From: Bacteroidales bacterium
GTDB taxonomy: Bacteria; Bacteroidota; Bacteroidia; Bacteroidales; UBA932
Length of the DNA: 50,528 nt
Assembly (NCBI GenBank): GCA_017962235.1
Contig: JAGCVS010000020.1
Location: 1 to 50,528, forward strand
Direction of reading: 5' to 3'
Under the pieces are notes generated by a model that saw only the letters and a program-made list of their open reading frames with translations, made no database searches and was not told the DNA's origin. A program made the translations under genes and the position numbers. Shown here piece after piece: positions 1 through 7,466 of the stretch (positions are counted from its first letter, which is position 1; every line of letters begins with the position of its first letter).

Positions 1-267
1 ATTTTCGGCTCCGATGTCTCGCACGAAACCTGGCGGAATGTCCGCAGCTACATGGTACTGACCGGCATTGCCTGCTTGAGTTGCAGTCCGCTGGCCGTCT
101 GGGCCGCAAGGGTGTATCTGGAGCGGTTTGCGTACCGCGTTGAAAACTACGGATGGGTGTTTGTGGTGGCAGTCATCATCTCCCTGGCCATTGCCTTTGG
201 AACGGTGCTATGGCAGACGCTGAAGGCGGCGAAAACGAATCCGGCGATTGAGCTAAAGAAGGAGTAA
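1..267 (+). CDS. ABC transporter permease, FtsX/MacB type, C-terminal fragment
   Basis: The frame is open from base 1, so the gene begins outside the window and only about 88 C-terminal residues are present. Two hydrophobic segments are visible (about residues 18-35 and 50-70 of the fragment). They are followed by the cytoplasmic ending KAAKTNPAIELKKE, which is the usual ending of FtsX/MacB-like permeases (AA-x-NP-x-x-x-L). Such proteins pair with an ATPase to move lipoproteins, peptides or drugs, or to transmit signals across the inner membrane. The partner ATPase is not in the window. A strong hairpin follows 40 bases downstream. The family call is fairly firm; the substrate is unknown. Confidence 0.8.
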   Translation: MFGSDVSHETWRNVRSYMVLTGIACLSCSPLAVWAARVYLERFAYRVENYGWVFVVAVIISLAIAFGTVLWQTLKAAKTNPAIELKKE

Positions 268-307
268 AGGCTTCATAAGCATAGTTAAACATAAATACTA
301 CTTCATG

Positions 308-344
308 AAAACTGCCGTCATCCTGTTGGGGTGGCGGCAGTTTT
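308..344 (+). terminator. Intrinsic terminator after the ABC permease
   Basis: AAAACTGCCG at 308-317 pairs perfectly with CGGCAGTTTT at 335-344 around a 17-base loop, giving a 10-bp stem with A- and T-runs at the ends. It ends the permease transcript and marks the left edge of the accessory cassette. The rest of 268-440 shows nothing else supportable. Confidence 0.7.
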
Positions 345-440
345 AAGATGGCTCCCTTTGGACAACCGTTCGAGATGTCGGGCGAGAATGAATTAATAAT
401 ACACACTTTCGTCCGCTATCACGCATTCTCCTAGTGCTTA

Positions 441-1541
441 TTATCTTTGAGAGGTTTCCCCTTTAATCATTTTCACTCCCCATAACTCCAGCTCAAACTC
501 ATCTATGAACGCCTCCAGGTTAGCGTGATGTTCGGGAGGGAAGAGTTCAGCGGCCTTGAGGAAGGCGGTGGAGTGTTTCTTTTCGGTGGCAGCTGCTGGG
601 TGTGTCTTATAGCGGATGAGCCAGTCGGCGATGTCTATGTGTGCAGCGATGTCTTCCGGGGTGGCTTCTTGCTGGAGTAGAGTGCTGACCTTGATTTTAA
701 GGTCAGGATAGGAGGCGAGTTTGTGGGTCCAGTCGTCGTAGCCGTCGATGTCGGGGTAGGCGATAGTTTTGCGGCCTTTCAGTACCAGGAGCCTGTCGTT
801 GATTTGTGATTTGCCGCCGGTGGCGAGCCAGAGGTATCTGGGCATCAGGCCGGCGCAAATTACAGCCGTCTTCTCGGACTCTACCAGGGCGACTGGCTTG
901 CCCGGGTATTCTTTCAGGAGGTGTTCGCCGAAAAGGCACTGGGTGAGTTGCCAGTCGTCGGGCAGCTGTCCGGAGGTTTTCATCAGGGAGTGTACCCAGG
1001 TGATACGTCCGGGGGTATTCGGGTCTTTGATGCGGTGGCCAGTCTCGGGGTCGTACTTCATTATCTTGCCGGTGCGGCACCGGCCATCTTTGTCTATCTG
1101 GAAGAAGATTGTGGCTCGGTTGCGGCTGACGCCGATGCGGTATTCGTCAACTAGACCCTCTATTACGACGGGATCCAGGAAGGTTCGCAGGAAGGTGATC
1201 AGGTCGGAGTCGTGGCTGTGGGTGACACTGCGGCGGACGATGTCATCCGGGATGGTGCAGAGCGGCGCTTTGACGCGGCGGTTTACTTCGGCCTGCAGCT
1301 CGTCCTGCCAGGACTTGCCGCCTCGGGCCTCCGGGTGGTCGAGGAAGTACTGCCTGGGCGTGTAGTGGTAGCCGCAGCTGGACTCCCGGTCGCAGCGGCC
1401 TACGTTGTCGGCTAGCTTGTGGCCTTCTTCGTCTACGTAGAGGGTGAATTTGTGCATCTGGCCGCAGCTGGGGCAGGTGTGGCGGCTTGCGATGCCTTGG
1501 TATTTCTGGAGGGTGTACATTGCGGTTGGGCTGGTGTCCAC
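441..1541 (-). CDS. DUF6371-like protein with N-terminal zinc finger and Toprim-like domain
   Basis: 366 aa. The N-terminus carries a probable zinc finger (C23-x2-C26 and C50-x5-C56), as in DnaG-type primases. The middle has a Toprim-like stretch with VALVESEKTAVIC near residues 216-228 and an acidic motif YPDIDGYDDW near 262-271. This layout matches the DUF6371 proteins of Bacteroidetes mobile elements, thought to be primase-like replication proteins (family knowledge; the activity here is inferred). It is last in a three-gene minus-strand unit after an HTH protein and a RecA-fold ATPase, 67 bases downstream of the latter. A start at Met8 (1520) is possible because the conserved part begins at YTLQKY. 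Confidence 0.7.
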   Translation of the reverse strand: MDTSPTAMYTLQKYQGIASRHTCPSCGQMHKFTLYVDEEGHKLADNVGRCDRESSCGYHYTPRQYFLDHPEARGGKSWQDELQAEVNRRVKAPLCTIPDDIVRRSVTHSHDSDLITFLRTFLDPVVIEGLVDEYRIGVSRNRATIFFQIDKDGRCRTGKIMKYDPETGHRIKDPNTPGRITWVHSLMKTSGQLPDDWQLTQCLFGEHLLKEYPGKPVALVESEKTAVICAGLMPRYLWLATGGKSQINDRLLVLKGRKTIAYPDIDGYDDWTHKLASYPDLKIKVSTLLQQEATPEDIAAHIDIADWLIRYKTHPAAATEKKHSTAFLKAAELFPPEHHANLEAFIDEFELELWGVKMIKGETSQR

Positions 1542-1608
1542 GCGTCCACGAGCGGGTATGAAGTGCCCGCCGTGGATTGGATGGACATCGTGGACAGTTG
1601 TGGTTGGG

Positions 1609-2673
1609 TTAGTCGAAGAGGGAGGGGGAGAGCTCGATTACTTCGCTGTCCACACCGTCCGTTCCGGCAACTTCGTTTGTGCCCGTGGACGTGGACAGGG
1701 ACTTGAGTTTGGTGGCAATCTTGCCCACCAGAGACTTGGAAATGCCCAGGATGGAGGCTATCTCGCGATAGGATTTGTTCTTGTCCAGCAGCTCTTTAAC
1801 GTTGTCAAGGCGGATGTTGTCGTCTTCCGGGGTGCGTTCGCGGAGGTGCTCGTACTCGGAGTCAAAGTTCCTGAACTGGAAGTGGACATAGCCGTCGGCG
1901 TTGGATATTTCGTAGACGATGACGTTGTCGCTGTCGTAGCGGAATTCGCCGGCACGGACTTTCAGCTGCTTGACGTAGCGCAGGCTCTTATCCTTGGCGC
2001 TTTTGCCTATGGCTATGACGCTGTCGAAGAAGTTGTAGAGTTTCTTGCTGCCGGCCAGGTCGTTCTGGGTGATTGGGCTGCTGAGTGCCCGCTTGGGTGT
2101 GTGAGCCACTATCAGGAGCGACCAGCCGTACTGCTTTTTGAGGTTCATCAGCTTCATCATAAAGATGCCGGCATCGGCGCCTTTGTCGCTGTTGTTGCAG
2201 AGGTAGGTTAAGTTGTCGATGATGACAACTTTGCATCCCAGCTGCTGCATTGCCTCTTCTATGTGGGCAAGGATGTTCTCTTCGTAGTTCTTGACGTTGA
2301 GTGCCATAGGGTTGATTTCTGCCCGGAGCAGGCCCGGGGGAAACTTGTGGAGTATGCCGGTGTCGCGGTCTGTGTAGCGCATCTGGAATTGTTTGTCGGA
2401 GAGTTCGCAGTCTACGAGCAGTACGTTTTGGTGACGTGCTATCTCTTCTGCCATCTGGACTGCAAAGATGGATTTGCCCAGGTTGGAGTCGGAGAAGAGG
2501 CAACACACCTCGCCTTCGTACCAGAGTTCGTAGTAGAGGGGGTCGGGGTTGGGCCTTGCGTGCGCGTCGGAGAGAGTGCGGTTGGCGCTCTTGATGGTGA
2601 ACATTCCGATGTTCTCCGTTGCAGCTGCACTCTCGATCTCGGCGCTGATGGCTTTGATAGGATCTGTCTGCAT
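1609..2673 (-). CDS. RecA-fold AAA ATPase (RepA/AAA_25-like) with C-terminal helix-turn-helix
   Basis: 354 aa. A P-loop-like motif SDSNLGKS lies at residues 61-68 and a Walker B strand VVIIDN ends at about D153. A sensor-like IVAHTPKR follows near 188-195. The overall pattern is that of RepA/AAA_25 replicative-helicase-like ATPases of plasmids and integrated elements. Residues about 289-325 form a helix-turn-helix (YREIASILGISKSLVGKI). The first glycine of Walker A is replaced by Ser, which is unusual. It lies between the HTH protein (15-base gap) and the DUF6371-like protein, so the three probably form a replication module. The exact biochemical role is inferred. Confidence 0.72.
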   Translation of the reverse strand: MQTDPIKAISAEIESAAATENIGMFTIKSANRTLSDAHARPNPDPLYYELWYEGEVCCLFSDSNLGKSIFAVQMAEEIARHQNVLLVDCELSDKQFQMRYTDRDTGILHKFPPGLLRAEINPMALNVKNYEENILAHIEEAMQQLGCKVVIIDNLTYLCNNSDKGADAGIFMMKLMNLKKQYGWSLLIVAHTPKRALSSPITQNDLAGSKKLYNFFDSVIAIGKSAKDKSLRYVKQLKVRAGEFRYDSDNVIVYEISNADGYVHFQFRNFDSEYEHLRERTPEDDNIRLDNVKELLDKNKSYREIASILGISKSLVGKIATKLKSLSTSTGTNEVAGTDGVDSEVIELSPSLFD

Positions 2674-2688
2674 AGCGCGCTCCTGGGG

Positions 2689-2973
2689 TTAGTGCTGGTA
2701 ACGGTAGACGGCCCTTGTCTCGATGGCCTCGTCGAGTTCATCAGCATCTACGAGGGTCTTGCCCTCGACCTTGAGGATGGTGATTTTGCCTTTGTTGGCC
2801 AGACGGTAGAAGGTGGTGGTGCCTATCTTGAGGTGTTTGCAGGCCTCCTCGCGGGTGTAGTAGCGCTTTTCGTTCTTCACTGCGGTTTCTGCGTTGGCTT
2901 CTGCGATGGCTTCTGCGATGATGGGTTTGAGGATGTCTTTTACAAGACCACGGATTGCATCAGTGTCTGACAT
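2689..2973 (-). CDS. Small helix-turn-helix DNA-binding protein (HTH_17/excisionase-like)
   Basis: 94 aa. After an Ala/Glu-rich N-terminal helix, residues about 38-86 read YYTREEACKHLKIGTTTFYR and continue into a wing (KGKITILKVEGKTLVD). This is the winged-helix fold of HTH_17/MerR-like excisionases, which in Bacteroidetes elements sit upstream of replication or mobilisation genes. It is the first gene of the minus-strand arm. A perfect inverted repeat at 3102-3117, upstream of its start, could be its operator (inference). It could be a regulator, an excisionase or a replication accessory protein. Confidence 0.7.
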   Translation of the reverse strand: MSDTDAIRGLVKDILKPIIAEAIAEANAETAVKNEKRYYTREEACKHLKIGTTTFYRLANKGKITILKVEGKTLVDADELDEAIETRAVYRYQH

Positions 2974-3555
2974 AGTTTCGATTTCTTAAAATGTGATGGA
3001 AAAAAGGAGTCGCGACGTCCTGCTGCCCGTTTGACAGCAGTTGTAAAAGTATAGTCAAAATGTGGAAATATGAAAAGTGAAAATCGCTGTTTCCGGGTAC
3101 TGCAAAAGTGTTTTTGCTATCGACTGTCACCCGATTTAACCCACTGTGAATCTTGCTGATATGTGTTAATCTCTTTGCTGGAGAATTGGGCTCTGAGAGC
3201 GGCTGGCCATTGGTTGTTTGGTGCCCTGGGCTGTGCATAATTTTTAAAAGAATTTTTGCGGCAGTTCTATGTTAAAACTTTTAAGATTCGGGATATAGGA
3301 AATGGAGTTAGCAAACGTCAGAAAGGTGTGTTTCTTTTCTTGCCATTTGTTTCCCTGACATTTCAAAATCGTAGTGGAATTTTTCACCCCTATGCCGTAA
3401 TTTATGTGTTATGTGGGCTGATTTCTTACACATTCGAAAAATAATTTCAAATAGTTGATATAGAAACTATTACGCAATTTGTATTGCCACTTAATGTGCC
3501 GAAATTCGCACTTAGACAGATGATTGCAGTTTGATACTTCTGACATATTTGAAAA
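2974..3555. other. AT-rich divergent intergenic region of the cassette (582 bp)
   Basis: No convincing gene is seen. The short open frames here (3256-3444, 2960-3238 and 3409-3677 on either strand) have no family features. The region separates the minus-strand replication-like arm from the plus-strand structural/lysis arm, so promoters for both should lie here. It holds an inverted repeat CTGCTG...CAGCAG at 3020-3040 and a perfect one, GCAAAA...TTTTGC, at 3102-3117. No exact TAnnTTTG element was found on either strand. It is clearly richer in A+T than the flanking genes. An origin of replication or a control switch is possible but not shown. Confidence 0.5.
3102..3117. promoter_or_regulatory. 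Candidate operator: perfect inverted repeat
   Basis: GCAAAA (3102-3107) and TTTTGC (3112-3117) form a perfect 6-bp inverted repeat around a 4-base centre. It lies 129 bases upstream of the HTH gene start. The size and symmetry suit a dimeric repressor, but no second copy was found, so this is only a candidate. Confidence 0.3.
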
Positions 3556-4620
3556 ATGATAGTTCGCCCTTCCATAGCCTTCTCGGGATTCTCCGGATCT
3601 GCCAAGGATGTTACGGCCCGCCAAGTGCACGGCCGTAGCATCCTTTCTTGCAGAACGTGGCCTACCGGTATGGCCACGCCTGTTCAGTTGGTGCGTCGCG
3701 CTTCGCTCCGGCAGATTTCGAAGTCGTTTCAGACATTGACCTCTGAGCAGATGGCTGCCTGGAATACCCTTGCCAAGGGGGTCAAGAGTAAGACCATACT
3801 GGGTGAGGCGGCGGAGATCTCCGGACTGAACCTATACATCAAGTTGAACTACAATAGGGTGATGGCTGGCTATAGCATTATGGCTGACGCCCCGGCTGCT
3901 CTGCGTGCTGTGCCTAACGTAGTATATGAGGCTGCGTGGGTTACTCTTACGGCCGTTATCATCAAGGGTATAGAGCACGAGGAAATGCCGTTCAAGCTGG
4001 TTGTGAGGATGTCCGGCGGCCAGAGCAACGGCGTGTCCAAGGGTTGGAGCAAGACGGTGATTATCTCTCCCGGTATGGAGGAGGACTGGGGTGACGCCGA
4101 TGTTACCAAGCTCTATTTCTCCACCATCGGCGTGCAGCCTGCTCTGGGCGAAAAGGTGTTCCTTGAGATGTACTGGTTGAACACAACCACCGGCGTGACC
4201 GGGTTGGATGCTCGTGACTCCATCACCTGCATCACGGATGAGGAAGCTTCCATCGAGGGACTGACCGTCCGCTTCAAATTCAACGAGATGGATCTGTACG
4301 AGGGAAGGGCTAGTTCTGTGTCTGACTATGACCTGGACTTCTCTACCGGCATCGCAGCCGCTTATATAGATGCAATTTGCACCGGCGGTGCGACTGAGGG
4401 ATATTCTTCCCTATACCTGAACACTGCGTTCCCGGAGCAGGTCAAAGGACCGTTCAACTGCGTCGCCAGGAGTACCGAGGCTAACGGGAACCTCAAGGTG
4501 CAGCTCTGTACAGTGGAAGTGAAGAATAGCAAGAATTATTCTCAGCTGTCCATCGCCACAATAGCCGGCAATACCGGCGTTCCTTCACACGTGTTCGGTG
4601 TGGGTATCAGATATGAATAA
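3556..4620 (+). CDS. Phage-like protein, paralogue A (354 aa, unknown function)
   Basis: No signal peptide or membrane segment. Residues about 6-225 are colinear with the 230-aa protein at 6121-6813. Shared landmarks are SIAF, SGSAK-x-VTA, LTSxQ-x-x-AWN, LG-x4-ISG-x-NL, GQSNGV and KVF. The extra C-terminal part (about 230-354) is rich in beta-type sequence and has no match in the paralogue. The gene starts the plus-strand arm and is followed 15 bases later by another unknown gene. The company of holin-like, spanin-like and amidase genes suggests a virion or particle component, but no known capsid or tail family is recognised. The start at 3556 follows an AT-rich stretch, and the conserved block begins at about residue 5. 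Confidence 0.6.
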   Translation: MIVRPSIAFSGFSGSAKDVTARQVHGRSILSCRTWPTGMATPVQLVRRASLRQISKSFQTLTSEQMAAWNTLAKGVKSKTILGEAAEISGLNLYIKLNYNRVMAGYSIMADAPAALRAVPNVVYEAAWVTLTAVIIKGIEHEEMPFKLVVRMSGGQSNGVSKGWSKTVIISPGMEEDWGDADVTKLYFSTIGVQPALGEKVFLEMYWLNTTTGVTGLDARDSITCITDEEASIEGLTVRFKFNEMDLYEGRASSVSDYDLDFSTGIAAAYIDAICTGGATEGYSSLYLNTAFPEQVKGPFNCVARSTEANGNLKVQLCTVEVKNSKNYSQLSIATIAGNTGVPSHVFGVGIRYE

Positions 4621-4635
4621 TAGCACTCAAGAGAT

Positions 4636-5376
4636 ATGTTCGTTTCTACATCAAATAACTTCGGCGCAGGCCAGATCCAGTTCAAGGATTACCAGTGCAG
4701 CCTGTATGTGGTGCTGAACGCCAAGTTCACGGTAAACACCAGCTCGCCGGCTTATCTGGCTGCATCCCGTATGGAAATCAAGGTGCCCGACCTGAGCATA
4801 GGTCGCAGCGTGGAAGTGCCTGTTGCGATTCGCTTCGCCGACAGGCGCACAATCAGCGGTCAGGAGGTGAATTGCGACGGTGGCACAGTACTGATATCAA
4901 AGGTCGCCGACAAGAATACTATCGTGATTGAGCGCCATCGGCTCTTTGACAACCAGGGAGAGATGACCATCATCATCTCTGCGATGTATGCCACCCTGAA
5001 CAACGGCAACAATCCCCAGAAGGTACAGAGAACTATGCTTCAACTGCAGCAGGAGAATCCGTACCTGTATATGTCCGATAGCGCATACTTCGTAGCCGAC
5101 CAGCACTGGGTGTTCCTGTGTATGGGATTCTCTCATTGCCTGTACGACTACAAGAATCTGCCGTGGGAAGCCACCCTCAAGGATTTCCCTACCGACGTAA
5201 CTGCCGACGTGGCTTTCATCGGAGGCGTGAATGCCTACAATCCCCAGGTGTGCGGTATGGGCGAGGCTCACATAGAGAACGGAGTGTTCACGATGCAGGA
5301 GCGTATGTATAATTTCTGCGAGGGCAGCCCCAAGCCGTTTGTGTTCGCGTTCCTCGTAAGGGATACTCAAGAGTAA
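4636..5376 (+). CDS. Unknown 246-aa protein of the phage-like cassette
   Basis: The family is not recognised. The protein has no signal peptide and no clear membrane helix. It is mixed hydrophobic/aromatic and looks beta-rich, with several Cys residues (for example in QCSLYV, VNCDGG, FLCMGF and PQVCGMG). It lies 15 bases after paralogue A and 5 bases before the holin-like gene, so it is almost certainly co-transcribed. Soluble, structural-looking and unique in the window, it is a reasonable candidate for a particle protein. That is inference from position only. Confidence 0.5.
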   Translation: MFVSTSNNFGAGQIQFKDYQCSLYVVLNAKFTVNTSSPAYLAASRMEIKVPDLSIGRSVEVPVAIRFADRRTISGQEVNCDGGTVLISKVADKNTIVIERHRLFDNQGEMTIIISAMYATLNNGNNPQKVQRTMLQLQQENPYLYMSDSAYFVADQHWVFLCMGFSHCLYDYKNLPWEATLKDFPTDVTADVAFIGGVNAYNPQVCGMGEAHIENGVFTMQERMYNFCEGSPKPFVFAFLVRDTQE

Positions 5377-5381
5377 TAACG

Positions 5382-5651
5382 ATGAAGACCAGGAATCACA
5401 TAGAGCTGACCAGACTGCAGGGCATCATCGCAGTTGCGAGCTTCTCTTCTGGAGTGACCATAGCGGCTATGTGTCTGTTCTTCATAGAGCCCCTGGGGGA
5501 GATAGCCAACTCGGCCATCAGCATAGTTTCGGAGCTGCTAGTTCTATGCGGGGCAATACTGGGCGTCAAGGCCGGATACGATGTGAAGTTCCGGAGGTTT
5601 GAAGCAGAGCTCAGGCACAAAGTTGACAAGACTACTGAAGAAGAACAATGA
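5382..5651 (+). CDS. Holin-like small membrane protein (two TM segments)
   Basis: 89 aa. Two hydrophobic segments (about residues 13-36 and 40-66) join through a short turn (EPLGE) and are followed by a charged C-terminal tail (KFRRFEAELRHKVDKTTEEE). This is the size and layout of phage holins, which permeabilise the inner membrane to release or activate the endolysin. It overlaps the next gene by 4 bases (ATGA) and sits just ahead of a spanin-like lipoprotein, which strengthens the lysis interpretation. It could also be an unrelated small membrane protein. Confidence 0.55.
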   Translation: MKTRNHIELTRLQGIIAVASFSSGVTIAAMCLFFIEPLGEIANSAISIVSELLVLCGAILGVKAGYDVKFRRFEAELRHKVDKTTEEEQ

Positions 5652-6109
5652 GACAGATTTTGACATACATACTACTCCTGATTGCTGCCGCCAGCTGCGC
5701 AGTCGCGAAGCCGGTAGCCGGAAACAGCACCGTAGAAGTGCGCTACATCACCGAGACGGTACACGACACGGCCGTTGTGGAGCTGCCGGTGATCATTGAG
5801 CACAACGTCACGCTGGATACCACATCCCATCTGGAGAATACATACGCCAGGAGCGATGCAGTTGTCTCAGCTGGAGTGCTCCGCCACAGCCTACAGACGA
5901 AACCGGTGAAGCTGCCGGTGGTCGTGGAGAAGAAGATCATCTACAGGGACTCCATCAGGACTCAGGAGATTGTGGTGCCGGAGACGGTAGAAGTTGAGAA
6001 ACCGCTCACGTTCTGGCAAAAGGTAAAACTGAAGATTGGCGGGATCGCCATAGTGATGACACTATTATTTGGACTTTACGTTTCATTAAAAATATTCCTT
6101 AACCATTAA
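5648..6109 (+). CDS. u-spanin-like lipoprotein with C-terminal membrane anchor
   Basis: 153 aa. A lipoprotein signal peptide ends in AAAS-C17, and a second hydrophobic segment lies at the very C-terminus (about 131-150), preceded by LTFWQKVKLKIGG. The region between is periplasmic and rich in beta-type residues and HDT/RDS motifs. Lipidation at one end and a membrane helix at the other is the architecture of unimolecular spanins such as T1 gp11, which fuse inner and outer membranes in the last step of lysis (family knowledge). Similar short HDT-rich lipoproteins follow holin-like genes in Bacteroides phages. The functional call is inferred from architecture and position. Confidence 0.55.
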   Translation: MRQILTYILLLIAAASCAVAKPVAGNSTVEVRYITETVHDTAVVELPVIIEHNVTLDTTSHLENTYARSDAVVSAGVLRHSLQTKPVKLPVVVEKKIIYRDSIRTQEIVVPETVEVEKPLTFWQKVKLKIGGIAIVMTLLFGLYVSLKIFLNH

Positions 6110-6120
6110 CCTTTACTATT

Positions 6121-6813
6121 ATGAAGTACATTCCTTCTATCGCTTTTGAAGAGATGTCTGGCTCCGCCAAGGGCGTGACCGCAGCGAAGGTCAAGAGCCG
6201 TAAGTACATCCGCAACCGTGGCTACGGCGGGAGCACCCGCACCAGCTATCAGGCATCCGTCAAGTCTGTGTTCAAGCAGCTGAGCCAGGCTTGGAAAGGT
6301 CTCACCAGCGCGCAGATTCTCGCGTGGAATGCTGCCGCCAACACTGCAGAGGGTCGCTCTGTCCTGGGAACCAAGAGCAAGATTTCCGGTGCCAACCTCT
6401 TTATGAGGCTGAATTACTGGGTCGTTTTCTGCGGTGGCCAGATCATGACCACTCCGCCCACTCTTGCGGGTGTGGAGACTCCTTCCTCTGCCACCATCGT
6501 GTGCCAGGGTGACACTTTCACCTTCAAGCTGGATCAGGCAATCGCCGACAATGGCGGTATCTACCTGGTTATTGAGGCTACCGAAGGCCAGAGCAACGGC
6601 GTAACCCGTGCCTACAGCAAGGCTGCCAACATCAAGATGGTGGAAGAGCCCACCGCAGCTGCAGTGGATATCCACAGTGAGTATGCTGCGAAGTACGGTG
6701 CCCTGAGCGCAGGCGCGCCCAAGGTGTTCTTCCGCTACTTCTATGTCAACTCCTCCACCGGCGAGAAGTCTGGCACCATGCTGGCCGAAGCCACCTGGAC
6801 TGCAGGTGCGTAG
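6121..6813 (+). CDS. Phage-like protein, paralogue B (230 aa, unknown function)
   Basis: The whole protein is a diverged paralogue of residues about 6-225 of the gene at 3556. Landmarks in the same order are SIAFEEMSGSAKGVTA, a basic patch near residues 24-34, LTSAQILAWN, LGTKSKISGANLF, EGQSNGVTRAYSK and KVFFRYFYVNSSTGE. There is no signal peptide or TM segment. It lies 11 bases after the spanin-like gene and just before a strong terminator, so it closes the plus-strand unit. The helical, basic N-terminal third and beta-like C-terminal part would suit a nucleic-acid-contacting or particle protein. No family could be named. Confidence 0.6.
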   Translation: MKYIPSIAFEEMSGSAKGVTAAKVKSRKYIRNRGYGGSTRTSYQASVKSVFKQLSQAWKGLTSAQILAWNAAANTAEGRSVLGTKSKISGANLFMRLNYWVVFCGGQIMTTPPTLAGVETPSSATIVCQGDTFTFKLDQAIADNGGIYLVIEATEGQSNGVTRAYSKAANIKMVEEPTAAAVDIHSEYAAKYGALSAGAPKVFFRYFYVNSSTGEKSGTMLAEATWTAGA

Positions 6814-6847
6814 TCGCCCCGTTCCAGTCCTGAATCCTGGAATAGTT

Positions 6848-6879
6848 AACCCCATCGGAATTCATCCGGCGGGGTTTTC
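6848..6879 (+). terminator. Intrinsic terminator closing the phage-like unit
   Basis: AACCCC (6848-6853) pairs with GGGGTT (6871-6876), with an inner CGG/CCG pairing after a small internal loop, then TTTTCTTG. It lies 35 bases after the stop of paralogue B, so the five genes at 3556-6813 form one transcription unit. Confidence 0.7.
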
Positions 6880-6956
6880 TTGTTAGCAAAAAAAAGAAAT
6901 GACATTATGGTGATATTTCCCGGATTGCTGCATTTATTAGGATAAACAATCTAGTT

Positions 6957-7391
6957 ATGAAAAAGATACTTGTTTCTTTACTTTGTGTGCTGTTGTTGAG
7001 CTCTTGCATAAAGAGCCAGAAATCATCCCCCGTAAGAGAAGTCAGGATTACGAACGAGTCTTCCTACGAACTTGTTTTTACCGATATTGACAACGGTGGT
7101 GATCCGACATTCTGGCCTCAGACCAGTTTTACGCTGAAACCGCATGAAGAGTATTCCCAGTTTTGTTACAACATACCCAAAGACTCTCCTTATAGGCTTG
7201 CACCAGTGTCAATGACACTTGAATGCGACGGGAAGACAATCTATTTCAGCGGGTCATCCAATTATGAGAAGAATCCCTGCGATGTTGCTGATTATTACGA
7301 ACTCGACAACTTCTCTAAGTACGGGCCAGGTCTCCATTATCAATTCATCATCGATGATGAAGACATTGAAAAATGGCTGAGTGCGGAATAA
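6957..7391 (+). CDS. Small lipoprotein of unknown function, cassette cargo
   Basis: 144 aa. A clear lipoprotein signal peptide ends in LLSS-C17. The mature part is polar and beta-rich, with an acidic end (DDEDIEKW). It stands alone between two terminators, so it is transcribed independently of the phage-like unit. Single lipoproteins of this kind in integrated elements are often cargo, for example for exclusion of other phages, but nothing in the sequence shows a specific role. Confidence 0.55.
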   Translation: MKKILVSLLCVLLLSSCIKSQKSSPVREVRITNESSYELVFTDIDNGGDPTFWPQTSFTLKPHEEYSQFCYNIPKDSPYRLAPVSMTLECDGKTIYFSGSSNYEKNPCDVADYYELDNFSKYGPGLHYQFIIDDEDIEKWLSAE

Positions 7392-7416
7392 ACAATACAG
7401 TTATTAAGATACAGAA

Positions 7417-7450
7417 CAACCCCCGATGGCTTTATGGCTTTCGGGGGTTG
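7417..7450. terminator. Bidirectional terminator between lipoprotein and amidase
   Basis: CAACCCCCGA (7417-7426) pairs perfectly with TCGGGGGTTG (7441-7450), giving a 10-bp GC-rich stem with a 14-base loop. It lies between the convergent genes ending at 7391 and 7467 and can serve both. Confidence 0.7.
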
Positions 7451-7466
7451 CTGCTTTGTTTGTGTC

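Noticed and set aside
3256-3677. Short open frames in the AT-rich divergent region
   Set aside because: They are 60-76 aa, on both strands, mutually overlapping, and partly overlap paralogue A. They have no signal, motif or promoter.
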